Shown here: positions 24,741-36,759 of the stretch, piece after piece | Numbering within the stretch: position 1 is the first letter of the stretch | How the letters are laid out: each line of letters starts with the position of its first letter | Origin: Zychaea mexicana | Lineage: Eukaryota; Mucoromycota; Mucoromycetes; Mucorales; Lichtheimiaceae | Direction: 5' to 3' | DNA length: 64,000 nucleotides | Assembly: GCF_025766255.1 (NCBI RefSeq) | Contig: NW_026516691.1 | Coordinates: 62,001-126,000, forward strand | Translations under genes and position numbers: made by a program | Notes under the pieces: model-generated | Told to the model about the DNA's origin: nothing | What the model saw: only the letters and a program-made list of their open reading frames with translations | Databases searched by the model: none

Positions 24741-25956
24741 ACTACTTTTCCTTCTTCGCACAACCCTTGTATACTTTTTTTCAATTGCTCAAATAAACTA
24801 CTTGAATGTTTCAACAGGCAATGTAACCAGCCTAAACCATAAATTCCAAATTTCCAGAGAATGGAAAGCCTTCCCCCATTCGCCGAAGGCGAATTTTTTC
24901 AGCTACGAGAGTTGTTTCAAAATTTTGCCGGTCCAGCTAAAGGAGCTGTCACCTTAAGTTCGAAGCACGTCATCTATTTATCTGCCTTTTCTTCATGTTC
25001 ATGTTTAAGCAGCAGTAGCTGCTATGTAATCAATCTTAATTATGCTCTTAAGCTAGGTTTCCATGCTACGTTTGGCGAACCGGCGTATGTACAGCATATT
25101 GTTTGTGTTAATTGATTTACTGCAGGAGAATGATGTCAAGCTACTACCAGTGTATAGTACGATAATCGTAGTCGGCGCTCGTAGTAGTCACCGCTTTTAT
25201 TTTCCTCTGAAAGAATCTTCAAAACCACAACTCTTCCATTTGATTTTGGCTATAACAAACGTATATGGGAACAAACGTGCCACACGCACTTAAGCCCTAG
25301 GTTTTCTGCTTGTAGTATGGAAGTCGTTAAACACGCAGGAAATTTAAACAAAAGCAAACAAGACCATTGGTACGGCGGTTGCTCTCGAAGAATGAGTCAT
25401 TCTCCCCCTCCTCACCCAGATTCTCAATCTGATTAAAAGTCCGTAAGGTGATGAGTATGTGGGCAGGCGCACATGGAGAAAAGTCAAAATGCGTTCTTCT
25501 ACAAGCCATGATGGCGTTCGACCACACATATTATATGCATACCCACATATTAGTCGCACTAATAAATAAGGTGCTAACCTTCTATTCCTTACATGTACGA
25601 TCATGGCAAATTTATCAAGCTTCACCATATCTCACATTTTTTATGACCATGGCAACAAGTGCAGGATAAAGAAGACGCACCTGCCCACATACTCATCATC
25701 TAAACTTTTAATAAGATTGAAAATCTGGGGTGGCAAATCGTATAAACTTGCAGATATGAGGAATTGCAAAACTAGGGTAGGACTGTAGTTCCCAAAGTGG
25801 TAGACCCCGAATATAGTATAACAGTGTGACCCAAAAACAAACATAAATATTGTTGGATGAGTACCTGCTACAAAGTGATTGATCCATCTCTTTTCTTTTC
25901 TTTCTTTTTTGCTCGATTGCTATCTGCTGTAGAACTTAAAACCATCAGCGCGCATT
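24741..25956. other. Upstream flank of MFS copy 2
   Basis: From ~24937 this matches the upstream flank of MFS copy 1 (from ~19216), with an additional ~320-bp inverted-repeat insertion at 25413-25733. No gene recognised. Confidence 0.55.
25413..25733. repeat. MITE-like inverted repeat (~58-bp arms)
   Basis: The left arm 25413-25470 and right arm 25676-25733 are near-perfect reverse complements (CACCCAGATT...GTGGGCAGG against CCTGCCCACA...AATCTGGGGTG). The core of ~205 bp has no ORF with a recognisable domain. The corresponding place upstream of MFS copy 1 lacks this block. That fits insertion of a non-autonomous DNA element after the duplication. Confidence 0.6.
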
Positions 25957-28430
25957 ATGACAGCTAAGTCGATTGTCACTGGTACTGCTGGTATTGAGAC
26001 TGATCCCGAGAAACTGGACCGTCATGTGGAGCGACCTGATTCTAACAAGGAGCAAATTGATGCTGGTGATAACGATGACGACAAGAAGGCCGAGAATTCC
26101 TACACCGAGAACATCTATGGAAACGCAAAAGACGTCGATAATTCAGTGCTTGAGAAGCAGCTCGTGCGGTGAGAAAAAATAGCCCCTTTTTTACCAATCA
26201 CTTGGCTGGGAGTGTTCTTATACATCCTTTGTAATGCTTAACTAGAAAATTGGATATCAAGATAATGTTTATCGTCTGTGCATGGGAGATGTGTACCCGT
26301 ATCGATGGGTAAGTTATATTATGCCTCATATGTAAAAGAACGAATTATTGCATTAACAATAGTTTTTTTAGTGGAAGCGCTCTACCACAAGCAAGATTAG
26401 CAGGGCTTATGACAGATCTTAGCTTGACCGAAGCGCAGTATCGCTGGTGCTTGACCGCACCGTTTTTAGGATTTCTTATTCTAAGTATACCCATCAATTT
26501 AGTCTTACGAAATTGGCGCCCATCCTGTGTAATGGGAGTACTAGCTTTGTTAGTATAAATATTTAGACTACACAATACCACAAATTTAACCGCCATAGTA
26601 GTTTACTGACTACATGAAACGCTTAATACGTACTTCAAGGATATGGGGCGGCGTGACAATGGCAACTGCTGGTGTAACGAATTTTCAAGGATTATTAACA
26701 TGCCAGATTGTTCAAGGCATCGCCTCATCTGGTATGTATATATAATATTTTGTTTCTTACTAAACAACATGATATTAACTAAAAATACTATGTAGCAAAT
26801 GACTCTGTCCAAATGTAAGTATTATGGAGTACATAAATAGTCAATGAAAGCTGTGGTATTGATCACACATGTTGGCCTTGTTGAGAGGCCTTCCCAAAAA
26901 AGATTGTATTATTGCTACTACCTCCTTTTTTTCTGACGCACACATATTGATTTAGGTATTACATCTCCCTGTGGTACAGGAGATGCGAATCTGCTCAACG
27001 CTTCGGATGGATGTTGATTGCTGCAGGTCTATTAGCATCCGTTAGAGGGCTTATATCCTATGGTATAACATTTATTCCGACGACAACCATGAACAGCTGG
27101 CAATGGTTCGTATATTGTTAAATTTATGATTGCCAATATACTATGCATGTAATTTAGATGTACTCTTGTTATGTTTACGAGGAAAAAGGTTTAATAGTCA
27201 AATATTTTATTTTTTTATAGGATGTTTCTATTGTATAGCATACCTTCTGTCCTATGTGGGATATTTTGCCTCCTGCTCCTACCAGATCAGCCAGAAACTG
27301 CCACGTTTTTAAACGAGGAAGAGCGAGCCTTAGCCATACAACGCCTGGCCACAGGTAAATAACGTTGTATAGCAATGAAGTCAAACAATGCAATTACAGA
27401 TATGCAACAAGCAACAGTTTCTTCTCAATATCATCACGAGACTTTTGGTTTATCAAGTGATACTAAGCCGCAAATATACATGGATGTCTTATACATAGAG
27501 CAAGCATTTACTGCAACGCATGCTTGGTCCTGGTTACAAGTTGCTAGCGTGCTTACCGATTGGAAGCTTTACTGCCTCGGTATGATATTTATGCTTTGTG
27601 AAATTGCGGGAAGTGGCGCGAGGCTGAATATGCCGGCGATTATTGATGGCATTGGAAATTGGGACGAGGCCGTGTCCCTTGCTTTGACAGCACCGCCGTG
27701 GGTAACAACCTGCATCGCTATGTATTTTTATCCGAAACTATCAGGTACTTTATTGTTGGATGCCGCATTCACAAGATGCTATTTGTGCCTCTACAGCATG
27801 TCGTTTGAAAGAGCCCTTAATACACTAACAGTCAAACATCGCTATGATTAACACTACATTGAAGATCAGCTACAGCAACGCGCGTATTTTCTAGTCGGAT
27901 CATTTGTACTGCTTGCTGTTGGCATGCTGCTCATCATGTTTGTGCCAGAACAAGTTGTTGGTGCACGGTATTTTGCTGTAATCATTTACACCATTGGAAT
28001 GGTTAGTATATGTTTTTACTCCCAACAAATTGCCATCACAAAACAGTCGAGGGGCATTAAATATCAGTTATCTGATTTTATATAGAGTCTTGACACACCT
28101 ATCAGAAACGCATGGTGTACTGACAACTTTTCAGGGCTGACCCGACGAGCGGTGGCTTCTGCATTCTTATACATGGCGGCGGCTGCCGGTAATACTATTG
28201 GTGGTCAGGCATATTTTGATCCTCCGCGGTACATGATGGGACACACTATTGCGTTGTGTGCTGCTGCCGCAGGAATTGTTTCGACCCTGGGGCTCCGATT
28301 TGTGTTGAAACGGATAAACAACGAACGAATCACGTTGGTACAGGATGAATCAAGGAAGCAGGAAGCAATCGCCAGATACGGAGAGAAAGTAGTCGGTGAT
28401 AGGCATCCAGGTTATCGTTATAACCTATAG
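25957..28430 (+). CDS. MFS permease copy 2 (Dal5/anion:cation symporter type), intact
   Basis: The model is join(25957..26168, 26246..26308, 26372..26548, 26640..26731, 26796..26814, 26956..27105, 27221..27354, 27400..27744, 27865..28001, 28086..28430), which gives 1674 nt and 557 aa with every phase consistent. It includes a 19-nt microexon and two GTTAGT donors. The protein starts with an acidic hydrophilic tail (DNDDDKKAE), then TM1 and ARLAGLMTDLSLTEAQYRW. TM4 has LLTCQIVQG, the central loop has PDQPETATFL, TM7 has RLNMPAIIDGIG, SDQLQQRAYF follows, TM10/11 has WCTDNFSGLTRRAVASAF, and the cytosolic tail is basic. This is the fungal allantoate/nicotinate-type symporter family; the substrate cannot be read from sequence. 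The usual LDR-x-NIG motif of TM1 is altered to RIDGGS, so transport activity should be treated as unproven. Confidence 0.85.
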
Positions 28431-29148
28431 TGGTGTATATCATCTTATACGATGGGATCAAACAGCAGTGATTGCGAATGAAATATACGATTCAATTTTT
28501 TTGTACATAGTCTTGTGATTCTCGCATTCTGTTTGCTCGTTATATGTATGCGTTGTTACAATGGGCGGCCCACCTGTCTCGCTCTATTTGTATAAAGTAT
28601 GCATGGTAATATAAGTAATATTGATAAACTTCATTTTTTGTTAGGCTCTTCCTTTTCAAGGAAAATCAAATCCCTTCAATGGAAAGCATAATTGCTGGTG
28701 CTGTCGAGCAGTACTTGACGTACCAAGCGAGCTCAAAGTCAAATTAGATGACTATTTGCCCTTATTTGCAAGTCATATAGTGAAGTCCAAGGAAATGATC
28801 TAATATGGGCGGATCAGCAGCTTCTTTCGTGTGTTTTAGACAACAATTTTGAATCTCGATAGCAAAAAGCTGGCTTAAGCAATCATGTCAGAAAATTAGC
28901 TACGGTAAATCCTTCAAAGCACAGTGGTATGATTAATCCTTCTAGTCTACTGTATGTGTGTGTGAAATCAAAGATTATTTTAGCTACTTTCACACGTCGA
29001 CAAGTTGATACTTGTATATCACCAGGTGCCCGTTTACATATAAACTGCCACATTTTCGTTTCAGAGGCCATCTTATTGTTTATCACAAGAATGCAAGTTC
29101 TTAACTTCGGTGATTTTTGAAGTCTTCAATGGTCTAGATAGCTTTCAG
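28431..29148. other. Intergenic after MFS copy 2
   Basis: The first ~135 bp equal the 3' flank of copy 1. Beyond ~28570 the sequence is unique, and no gene is recognised. Confidence 0.5.
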
Positions 29149-30050
29149 CCTCTGACCTTTTTGATACGGTTGGTTCGGCTTGGTGTTTGCACCTTACCCT
29201 TAAGCACAAGCAACAACTGTAAGTACGGTACAAAAGGAATGTGTGCATGAGCTGGAGAGAAGTCGAGTTTCTGTTGGGGATGCTGATGCCATGACGTGCC
29301 AAAAGTAGCTGCATCTTTAGAACATCCTGCTCATGATCTTTCTTCTTTTCTTTCTACTTCAGGTTCCGCTTTATGCTGGTTGGGTTCATCGTGCCCGGCG
29401 GACAAGAAACAGGTAGTAAGTATAAGCAAAAGGGGGACTTGTACATGGCTAGGTGTCAAATGGCGTGGGTGCTGGAGATGATGTGACAAAGTTGTGCAGT
29501 GTGCGCAGCAGCGTGACGAGACAGGATTCGTGATCATGACGTGTGCAGTATGGCAGTCTCTCCTTTTTATTTTCAGAATTGGTCGTGCCCTTCCTGCTTT
29601 TCCTCTCTCTAAATCAAGGTTCTCTTCCTCCAATTCAAGGATGCACTAACAGTAAGTAAAGCTGGAAAGAATCTTGTGCTTGTGTATGTCCTTGCGTGAT
29701 TGGAAAACCAGGAAGATGTCTGCATGACTTGTCGAAAAGTGTATGCAGCTGCTCATAGATGTTTTCCTTTTTAGTATTAGAGGATGGCTCTGCGGTGATC
29801 TGTTTGGACTTGGATTGGCTTAGACCCCATCTCTCTCTGTCTATAACTTTGCTGTAAAACGACAAAATAAATGTAAGTATAGCTGGATCTAGCTTGGGGA
29901 TGGAGGAGGATGGTCATGTCGTGTCAAATCAAAGATAGCACAGTGAGTGCAGCCCTCTAATGACCATTTTTTCATTTCCAGCTAGAAGAGGTGTTTTTTG
30001 TCTTGGCTGCGATTCTCGACTCTGCTCTAGCGGGGTGTTCGGCTTTCCTG
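29149..30050 (+). repeat. Row of similar exon-intron units (putative short-exon transcript)
   Basis: Four introns in the same orientation can be outlined by strong splice signals. Each begins GTAAGTA near 29219, 29416, 29652 and 29873, and each ends in a pyrimidine tract plus AG near 29361, 29576, 29774 and 29981. The introns (~109-161 nt) share internal words such as CATGACGTGTCAAA and TGCAG, so they look like diverged copies of each other. The intervening exons are 54, 75 and 98 nt. No protein family was recognised and I could not fix one reading frame through all of them. This may be a rapidly evolving short-exon gene, a noncoding transcript or a decayed tandem duplication. Confidence 0.35.
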
Positions 30051-31706
30051 TGCCTCATCGGCCATGTTGATAAAGGAGTCAAGAATGCAATGCTTTTCAA
30101 ACATACCTTTCCTTGCATCACAATATTCTTTATATATTATATGAGCTCCACGTGTAAATCAAATATGAATTCTGTCGCGGTATGATGAAAGGCTGAAGCA
30201 TCATGTAGCCGGTTGAGGTATCAGGACGGGGGTAAATGGTATAGGTTCTATTTATATATCCTGCTGTCTTATGAGCAATATACAGTACTGATAATTTCAG
30301 TGTGCACAAGATGCTAACATTATACGCTTGCATTGCTAATTCATAAGAGGCAGTGTTTTGACAGTGAATAAGCTCAACCCTCTTGCACTGGAACCCACTA
30401 CTTCTGACGCAACACAATTGTATCACTGTTGTTTTAAAAGCGCTGATTCGGCCTTGAACTCCAGGAGGGATCCTCTGGCGACGCGACTGCGAGAATGACT
30501 CGAAGCGCAGCGAAGAGCGATCGCTGGTTCATCTTTAAAGTAAAATTTACTCCCGTTTTCCAAGCACTCTATATTAAAGATAGAAACAGCAGTTATAATA
30601 TCCTGCCGTTATATACATTATATCATAAAGATTTTACAGCAGGAACCACAGATAAATAAAACATCTATGGTATTGACGAGCTTTGGGTACATATATTTCT
30701 TTTCGTATGTACGACGCATAAGGACGTCATGTAATCGCAAGGTAATAAACTTAAATGATGGATAGGATGACAGCATAGGATGGCAGCTCATTTTTTTCTT
30801 TGTTCTAATACTTTATGGAACCTTCACGTTATCTGAGTTGCCTTATTTCAAATATCACGCCAAGTTGACAAAAAAGCCTTTTGCGTGCTAACCTTAATAA
30901 ATATGACGAAGAAGCGCTATTGTGCTCAAGCATTACAGCCGCATCTGAAGATTCGGCAAACAACGAGAGTGTAAAACATGCTTGTACTATTTGCACTTCA
31001 CCTTACGCCAACGGAACAACCTTCTAGCTACTTCAATCAGTTTTTTTATAATATATTCTAAGGTACAAGTTTTTCTGCGTGTTGATATGTCTTTCCCCAT
31101 CTCCTTTATTTTAAACTTTTCGTAATGTAACATGAAAGTAACACTTGTTTAATTAAGGATTTTGCTTTTAAATTCAAAAGGACGTCATTTAGAATCTGCC
31201 GAGAGCGTATCACAATGACTCGTGAAAATCATCGAACCCTAAAAGAATTAAATATAGAAACAGATCGTATGATAACGGACATTTCGTAAAATGTTTGACC
31301 CGAGAAAAAAAAAGAGGAACATCGTGTGTGCTCGACAGCAAAGCGTCAAATGTAATGGGAGCCAATTAAAATGCAATTTTCATTGATTCGAGAATGGAAA
31401 AATGGTGAGATATAACACACTTTATATATTTTTGCAGCTAGGCATGGACAGTATATTGTTGATCAACCATTCTTTAAGTCTTAATGTTCTGAGCATAGCA
31501 GAGAATGAAGATTTTAGCAAGTTTAGCCTTTTGTGGCTAGTTTGTGGTCGGCTCAGCCTCAGCGTGTAAACTTGGACCGACGTTCCCGTTTGCTGATGGA
31601 ATCTCCCCGCTTGAAGTTTATCTGTATAAAAGGGAGGGTATGCTTCATTTTCGCGAGCCTCTCGCAATTGTTTTATATATACCTTTATAGTACATACTAC
31701 AATAAT
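30051..31706. other. Intergenic
   Basis: AT-rich spacer upstream of the seven-TM gene. No coding region, RNA gene or repeat family could be supported. A T/A-rich stretch near 31420-31430 and CTTTATAG near 31683 lie close to the start of the following gene. Confidence 0.45.
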
Positions 31707-32639
31707 ATGGCTACAGCGTCGGCATCCTATCCTACCTCACTTACGGCAGTACTAGCTCTTAACGTTACAAACACCGTCCTCTCGGCCGCTGCAGCTGGTG
31801 GATCCATATTCATGTCTTATCGTCTTCGTAAACAGTACCAGATGGCATCAATACTTGCATCTCTGTGCTCCGTAGCGATGCTTATATTCCACGCCTTTGC
31901 ATTCGCTAGATGGATGGGCAACGGAGGATATGCGATGGTTGCAAAGATGCTGTTACTCCAATGCATATTTCCACCTCTGCTGTGGTGTCTTTTATCCTAC
32001 ATAATACGAATCATGGCTTTACCCCGACTACGGTTTCAGGCACCATCGGATGAGATGGCTCAATCAAGAAGTATCCTGCGACTCACTTACTTTATCACGA
32101 CCGTGCTGGTAATCGCCAGCTTGATACTAGCCATCCTATGGGGCGTTAGTGATTCGCCAAACTTTAATCCTACAATTACTGCCTTCTATTGCGTCTCCGT
32201 CATCGGACCTCTCTACCACATGAATGCTTTTTTCTATTCCTTGTACAAGATCAAATATTATCGAGATATTCGTCCGTTTTTAAGTCCTCTTTCGGTGGTG
32301 CTTGTCCTTTTGTGCTTGGGCACCCTTGGGGCTTTCGCTGCAGTTCTAGTGGAACTTACTGCACGCAGCAGGGACGATGTTGTCTATTTGATGTATACTG
32401 TTATGGTCAGAACCGCAGGATTGGTCGCTTTAATTATGATTACGTTCCTATTCCCTACCGTGTGGATCCGCCGTATCCGGGAGCATGAAATCAAAAACGA
32501 GCTGATGCAAGACGACGGTGGTGATGACGCGCAACCATCGTGGAGCCCTAACAGTCCATATGATACGAATCAGCGCGATTACATCACCATTGATAATCAG
32601 CAGCAACAGCAGCGACCCTTTGCTCGGGCTCAACACTAG
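31707..32639 (+). CDS. Orphan seven-transmembrane protein
   Basis: Intronless 310-aa ORF. The start ATG at 31707 gives MATASASYPTS, and a longer in-frame extension upstream has no ATG of better context. Seven hydrophobic segments are visible, at about residues 12-35, 45-68, 78-101, 125-148, 159-183, 196-221 and 231-258. They are separated by short loops, with basic residues after the last helix (WIRRIREHE). The cytosolic tail is acidic and Gln-rich (DDGGDDAQPS, NQQQQQRPFARAQH). Topology is GPCR-like (short extracellular N-terminus, seven helices, hydrophilic C-tail), but no family signature was recognised. I call it an orphan 7TM protein and assign no function. Confidence 0.75.
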   Translation: MATASASYPTSLTAVLALNVTNTVLSAAAAGGSIFMSYRLRKQYQMASILASLCSVAMLIFHAFAFARWMGNGGYAMVAKMLLLQCIFPPLLWCLLSYIIRIMALPRLRFQAPSDEMAQSRSILRLTYFITTVLVIASLILAILWGVSDSPNFNPTITAFYCVSVIGPLYHMNAFFYSLYKIKYYRDIRPFLSPLSVVLVLLCLGTLGAFAAVLVELTARSRDDVVYLMYTVMVRTAGLVALIMITFLFPTVWIRRIREHEIKNELMQDDGGDDAQPSWSPNSPYDTNQRDYITIDNQQQQQRPFARAQH

Positions 32640-32758
32640 TCGCGCTCAGAAAATATAACATTAAACGAAAGTGTTTTCTGTCGTGAACACAATACACAAC
32701 ATATCATCATGCAAGTGCGTTCCCACAACGCCTTAATTCATATTTACAAATATGTAAT

Positions 32759-33475
32759 ACTTGGACTTTCCATTATACCTTATCATATCACCACATGTAT
32801 ACCCACCTTTGTACGTATAAATTCGATGTACTGTAATAACACTGTAAAATCGTGTCTTAATGCATAAATGTTTTTGCACTTATTATCAAACCCCCGTTAA
32901 ATATACAGTACTCTTGTAATTGTAACATATGTACTTTCGTGGGCGTAATAGCCTAACAGACTTCAGCTTCAAATAATGTACAGCTGGTGGCAGCTGAGCT
33001 ACATACTATAGTAGATGTCTGTGCTTATGATAGGATTGTCTATATATAGTTGTTGCTAAGTTACATACCGATAGGAAACTCTTGAGAACATAGTCTTTCG
33101 GTTGTTTGCTACCAGTAAGCGAATGATTGATGACAGCAAGCATCTTTATATACATTTGTATCATCGTTAAACTTTGAAAAAAAGGATGCGCATACATTTT
33201 ATATACTGTTATGTTGAATCCTCAAACAAAAGTAAAATAAATAAAAAATTCTAAGAGACTCCTTCCACTGGCTAGTACAACTTTGATGGAAGTTCTCTGC
33301 TGCAGTACGGTAGTAATTCATTAAAGCCGCAACAGCTCCCAAGAAAGGCAAATAAACGTTAGGTGTATTTTGATCAATTGAAACAAAAACAGAACAATAA
33401 GCATTTGCGTTTTTTACATTACATACACAAAGAATCAAAGGAAAAAGAGGGTTTTTACTAATAATGCAGTATATT
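32759..33475. repeat. Duplicated flank, left copy
   Basis: This ~0.7-kb stretch downstream of the 7TM gene matches 59880-60575 in the same orientation. Shared pieces include TTGGACTTTCCATTATACC, TGTACTGTAATAACACTGTA, CAGCTGGTGGCAGCTGAG and AAGCCGCAACAGCTCCC, with scattered substitutions and small indels. No coding capacity is recognised. It brackets the transposon-rich region together with its partner. Confidence 0.75.
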
Positions 33476-33559
33476 TTTTACTGTCTCTTTTCATGCAAAA
33501 GACAAGATAGGCGAAAAAGAAGAGGAGATGTTGATGCACTTTTTCTTCTCTCTACACAA

Positions 33560-33775
33560 TGATACACGAATCGAAAATCATTACTACTCAGACCATATCC
33601 AGAGACAATACCGGCAACACATCATCAACAACAACACTGTCAGATTACCAACAATGATGATTACGAGGCTGTACCACGACAAAGCAACCAGAACAAAGTG
33701 CAGAACAAAACAAGAGACGCTCTAGCTGCAACGATTCCATCGAAAAAGAGCTCTTGTCCTCCTGATTTCTGCCCA
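33560..33775 (+). pseudogene. Fragment of the C2H2 gene family, plus orientation
   Basis: The plus strand reads CAACAACAACAC...AACAATGATGATTACGAGGCTGTA and then NKTRDALAA. This corresponds to the QQQH..TNNDDSEAV region of the minus-strand C2H2 genes near 46.14 and 57.78 kb. It is a third, inverted, fragment of that family, abutting the left boundary of copy A. Confidence 0.5.
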
Positions 33776-34305
33776 TCCACTGTTCGGCTATCTTTATTTG
33801 CCAGAGGAAGTCATTATGTTTAGTAGCACGAATTCAAGATGATCATTGCATTTTTTCACCCATGCATCTTTAGACAGCCTTGCAAAGTTGTCGCCAATGG
33901 TGCTGCTTTTTCTTTGCAGATCGTGTCCTTCGTTTTCTTTGTTCGCATCGTTTTACAAATCTAGTTTGTAGAACTAGAAGAAGGATTACCATGTATTGTT
34001 TCTACTCACACGTTAACAAGAACCCTAGTGTCTGCCAAATGATCGTCTCGAAATACTTTTGTTACGTCAAGAAAAACTGGTTCATCAACAAAAAAAATCA
34101 TATGCAGAAGTGACACTCCTTACTAAAGCAACTTCGGCAACTGTAGCAAACGTTTGTGAGCCATATCATATCAAAAAAGAGTGGAAAAAAAGAAGAGGCT
34201 GATGTCTGGCCAATATGTAAAAAACAATGAGGCGTTATACGAAGTGTTATGATTGTTTATTACTAGGTGATGAAATCTGGAATAGCACTTGTGTAAAATA
34301 AAGAT

Positions 34306-35000
34306 TCACAGAGAAAAAAGAACTTGAGGATTATTTACAATGAAAGGGATGGAATGTATTAATGACAAAGCAGTTTTATATCGATTAATGGTTGTTTCGT
34401 TGAAGCGGGCATAAGCGTTTACGATTTTGAGATGAAGAAAATAATTGGTTAAAGCTTGATGGGTCAATGGTACGGCGATGTCGGTCAGGATTACGCACAT
34501 TGGCAGACGGAATGCAAATTCTCTCAAATACATCAATTATGAGTAATAGAAGAGGAGCATCCATCACCAATTTCGTCAAATCTTGCAGGTTGTTTGGGAT
34601 TTAGACTTTGTCAAGTTCAAGAAACGCGTATACACCATTTGCTGGCAACAACAAGATATAAAAAAAACTCCTCGACCAATCGCTTGAATTCCAATTATGG
34701 CTTCTATGTTGTGAGTATCCATAGCATCTTTACAGAATGTTGCCACCTGTAAAAGATCTTTGCATAAAAGGAAATGGTTGCTGTCGAATGCTGCTGACTT
34801 GACCTCTCCGAAGCCATGGTTGATAGTGAATCGACTGCCGTAAAGACTGGTGATGCAAATGTCAGGTCGGTTTTTGTTCACCAAGTCATCGTTCTTTTTA
34901 GCCTCCAAAGTAATCTCGTTTGTCCACCGTAAATACATGCTGCGATTGGGATCGTCGAAAAGACCACATAGAGAATTAATCCTTATCCTTATGATTAATA
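34306..35000 (-). pseudogene. PD-(D/E)XK-like C-terminal half, copy A
   Basis: Minus-strand frames give LCGLFDDPNRSMYLRWTNE, then RPDICITSLYG, GFGEVKSAAFDSNH, LLCKDLLQVATFCKDAMD (34660-34990), and after a frame break FLELGN/LQDLTKLVMDAPLLL and ANVRNPDRH. The RPD...GEVK pair is the spacing expected of a PD-(D/E)XK nuclease fold; this is inferred from motifs only. The N-terminal part is separated by AT-rich insertions. A near-identical copy exists at 53.2-53.9 kb. Frameshifts make it non-functional. Confidence 0.6.
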
Positions 35001-35094
35001 ACAAAATTATGAAACCTACTACATTTAATAGTTTAAATATAATTATTAGAAACATTATAATAATAATCTACATATACAAAAATAATTAATTTTA

Positions 35095-36697
35095 TACTTA
35101 ATGTTTTTGGTTTTAAAATAATCTTTTAATATTTGTTTTTCATTGAAATCTTTCTCATTTACCTAGGAATTATCTGTTTCATCATAATCTTTCCACTTAA
35201 CAAGAACTTCATATTCATTATTTTTACTTAATTTATGTTCTATAACTGTTTCAACTTATAAAAATTATTATTTTTGTTAATTTCTCTAATTAAATTTAAA
35301 TTAATTTTTCTTTCACTTTTATTTTTCTTTCTTTTTTTTTCTATTAATATTTTTATATTCAGGGAAATCTATATCTTCATTATTATCAATTATATGATTA
35401 TTAGATTCTTCATTATTATTATTATTATCAATAATCATATTATCACTTTCTAATGATAAATCTGATAAATCTTTTTGTAATTCACTCATTATTTTAATTT
35501 TTTCATTTGCTTTATCTCATTATTTAAAACTATATCTATTAGTTTTTCATCAGTAGGAAATTTAAAGTTTTTTTCAGCCCATAGTTTATGGTGTTCTTGT
35601 GTAATTATATTGAATGTATCTGTAAATAATTGTATATTTTTAAGTAAAAATGCTACTTTTATTTGTAAGTTAATATATTTATAATCATCTGTTTTTAATA
35701 TAGAGTTAATATTAGAAAATCGTTTAAATTTATTTCCTAAATCACAAAATTGGTTTTCTATAGCTGACCAAAAACTTCTAAATACATCATTAAAATGTTT
35801 TTCTTGTATATTCAATTCTTCATTAGGATCTTTTCTAATAGGATATAAGAAATTATTATCACTTAAATGAAATATGTTTCTTTTTACATAAGTCTTCAAA
35901 CTGTTTAATAAATAATGTGTAACCACCATCAATAGCTAAAACATCTCTTTTATCCATTTTCGTATATAATTTCATGTTTAAAAACATACCACCATCACTA
36001 CTAACTCCACATAGTTGACTATTAGAAACTGCAATTATAAAATTATTAATATCTGTTAATACTTATGTTCTTAAACCTGATGTTTTTAATTTATATGACC
36101 ATCGTTTTTGTGCAGAAATGTCAGGCTTATCATATTCAATAGTACTATCATGACCATCTAATAGTAATGTTATATTTTTAAAATTTTTAGGGTTTTTTAT
36201 TAATGCAGAATAAATTCTTATTTTAATATTAGAAAACATATTTTTTAGACATATATCTACATATTTATTCAAACTATCATAATTTGTTATCCAAAATTCT
36301 TTATAAATTTATAGAATGATGTATATGGTATATTTCGTTTCATATCTTTAGATATAATACCTGATACAAGATGATATATTAAATATAACCCTTTTTCAAT
36401 TTAAAAATATGGTGAAGGAGAATCCTTATGTGTATATAATTTAGTTAAAATAAAAAATACAGAAGTATATCCTAACTTTTGTAATAATTCTTTTTTAATT
36501 TCATCTATTTCTTTAATATATTTCAATTCTGTTCGATGCTTATAATTATTTTGTTTTTTCTTCCAATTTTCATTTATAAATCCCCATTCATTTATAATTA
36601 ATTTATCTATCTCTTCCTGTAATAATGTCTTATATTTTAAAACTTCTTCTTTATTTAGTGAGCTATTATATTCATCAAATACTATTTTGAAAATTTA
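35095..36697 (-). mobile_element. AT-rich DDE transposase with chromodomain, copy A (truncated)
   Basis: Very AT-rich minus-strand coding remnants run from 36.7 kb down to 35.1 kb. Motifs in order are LLLDGHDSTIEYDKP (first Asp), SSDGGMFLNMKLY, AIDGGYTLFI (second Asp), SAIENQF..KFKRF (Glu), then an acidic Asn-rich linker and chromodomain-like EYEVLVKWKDYD. This is a DDE_Tnp_4/Harbinger-like core followed by a chromodomain. The frame is broken by TAA at 36063-36065, where SGLRT is followed by VLTD. It is shifted after HISFK (~35.86 kb) and again before the linker. Additional breaks not present in copy B lie near 36.3-36.4 kb. The 5' end is cut by the foldback element. Confidence 0.75.
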
Positions 36698-36759
36698 CAG
36701 GATTTTTCATCTCCTAGCGGACGTTTGAACTTTTATTTAGGCAGAAGGGATTTAATTTT

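Larger units (their letters stand above)
33818..36697. repeat. Segmental duplicate, copy A
   Basis: 33818-36697 is nearly identical to 52608-55590 in the same orientation, from TTTAGTAGCACGAATT to the AT-rich sequence before the foldback element. The duplicate covers the PD-(D/E)XK-like remnant and the chromodomain transposase. Both copies share the same inactivating lesions, so those lesions predate the duplication. Copy A lacks a ~95-bp integrase-like filler that copy B has near 53455-53555. Confidence 0.85.
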
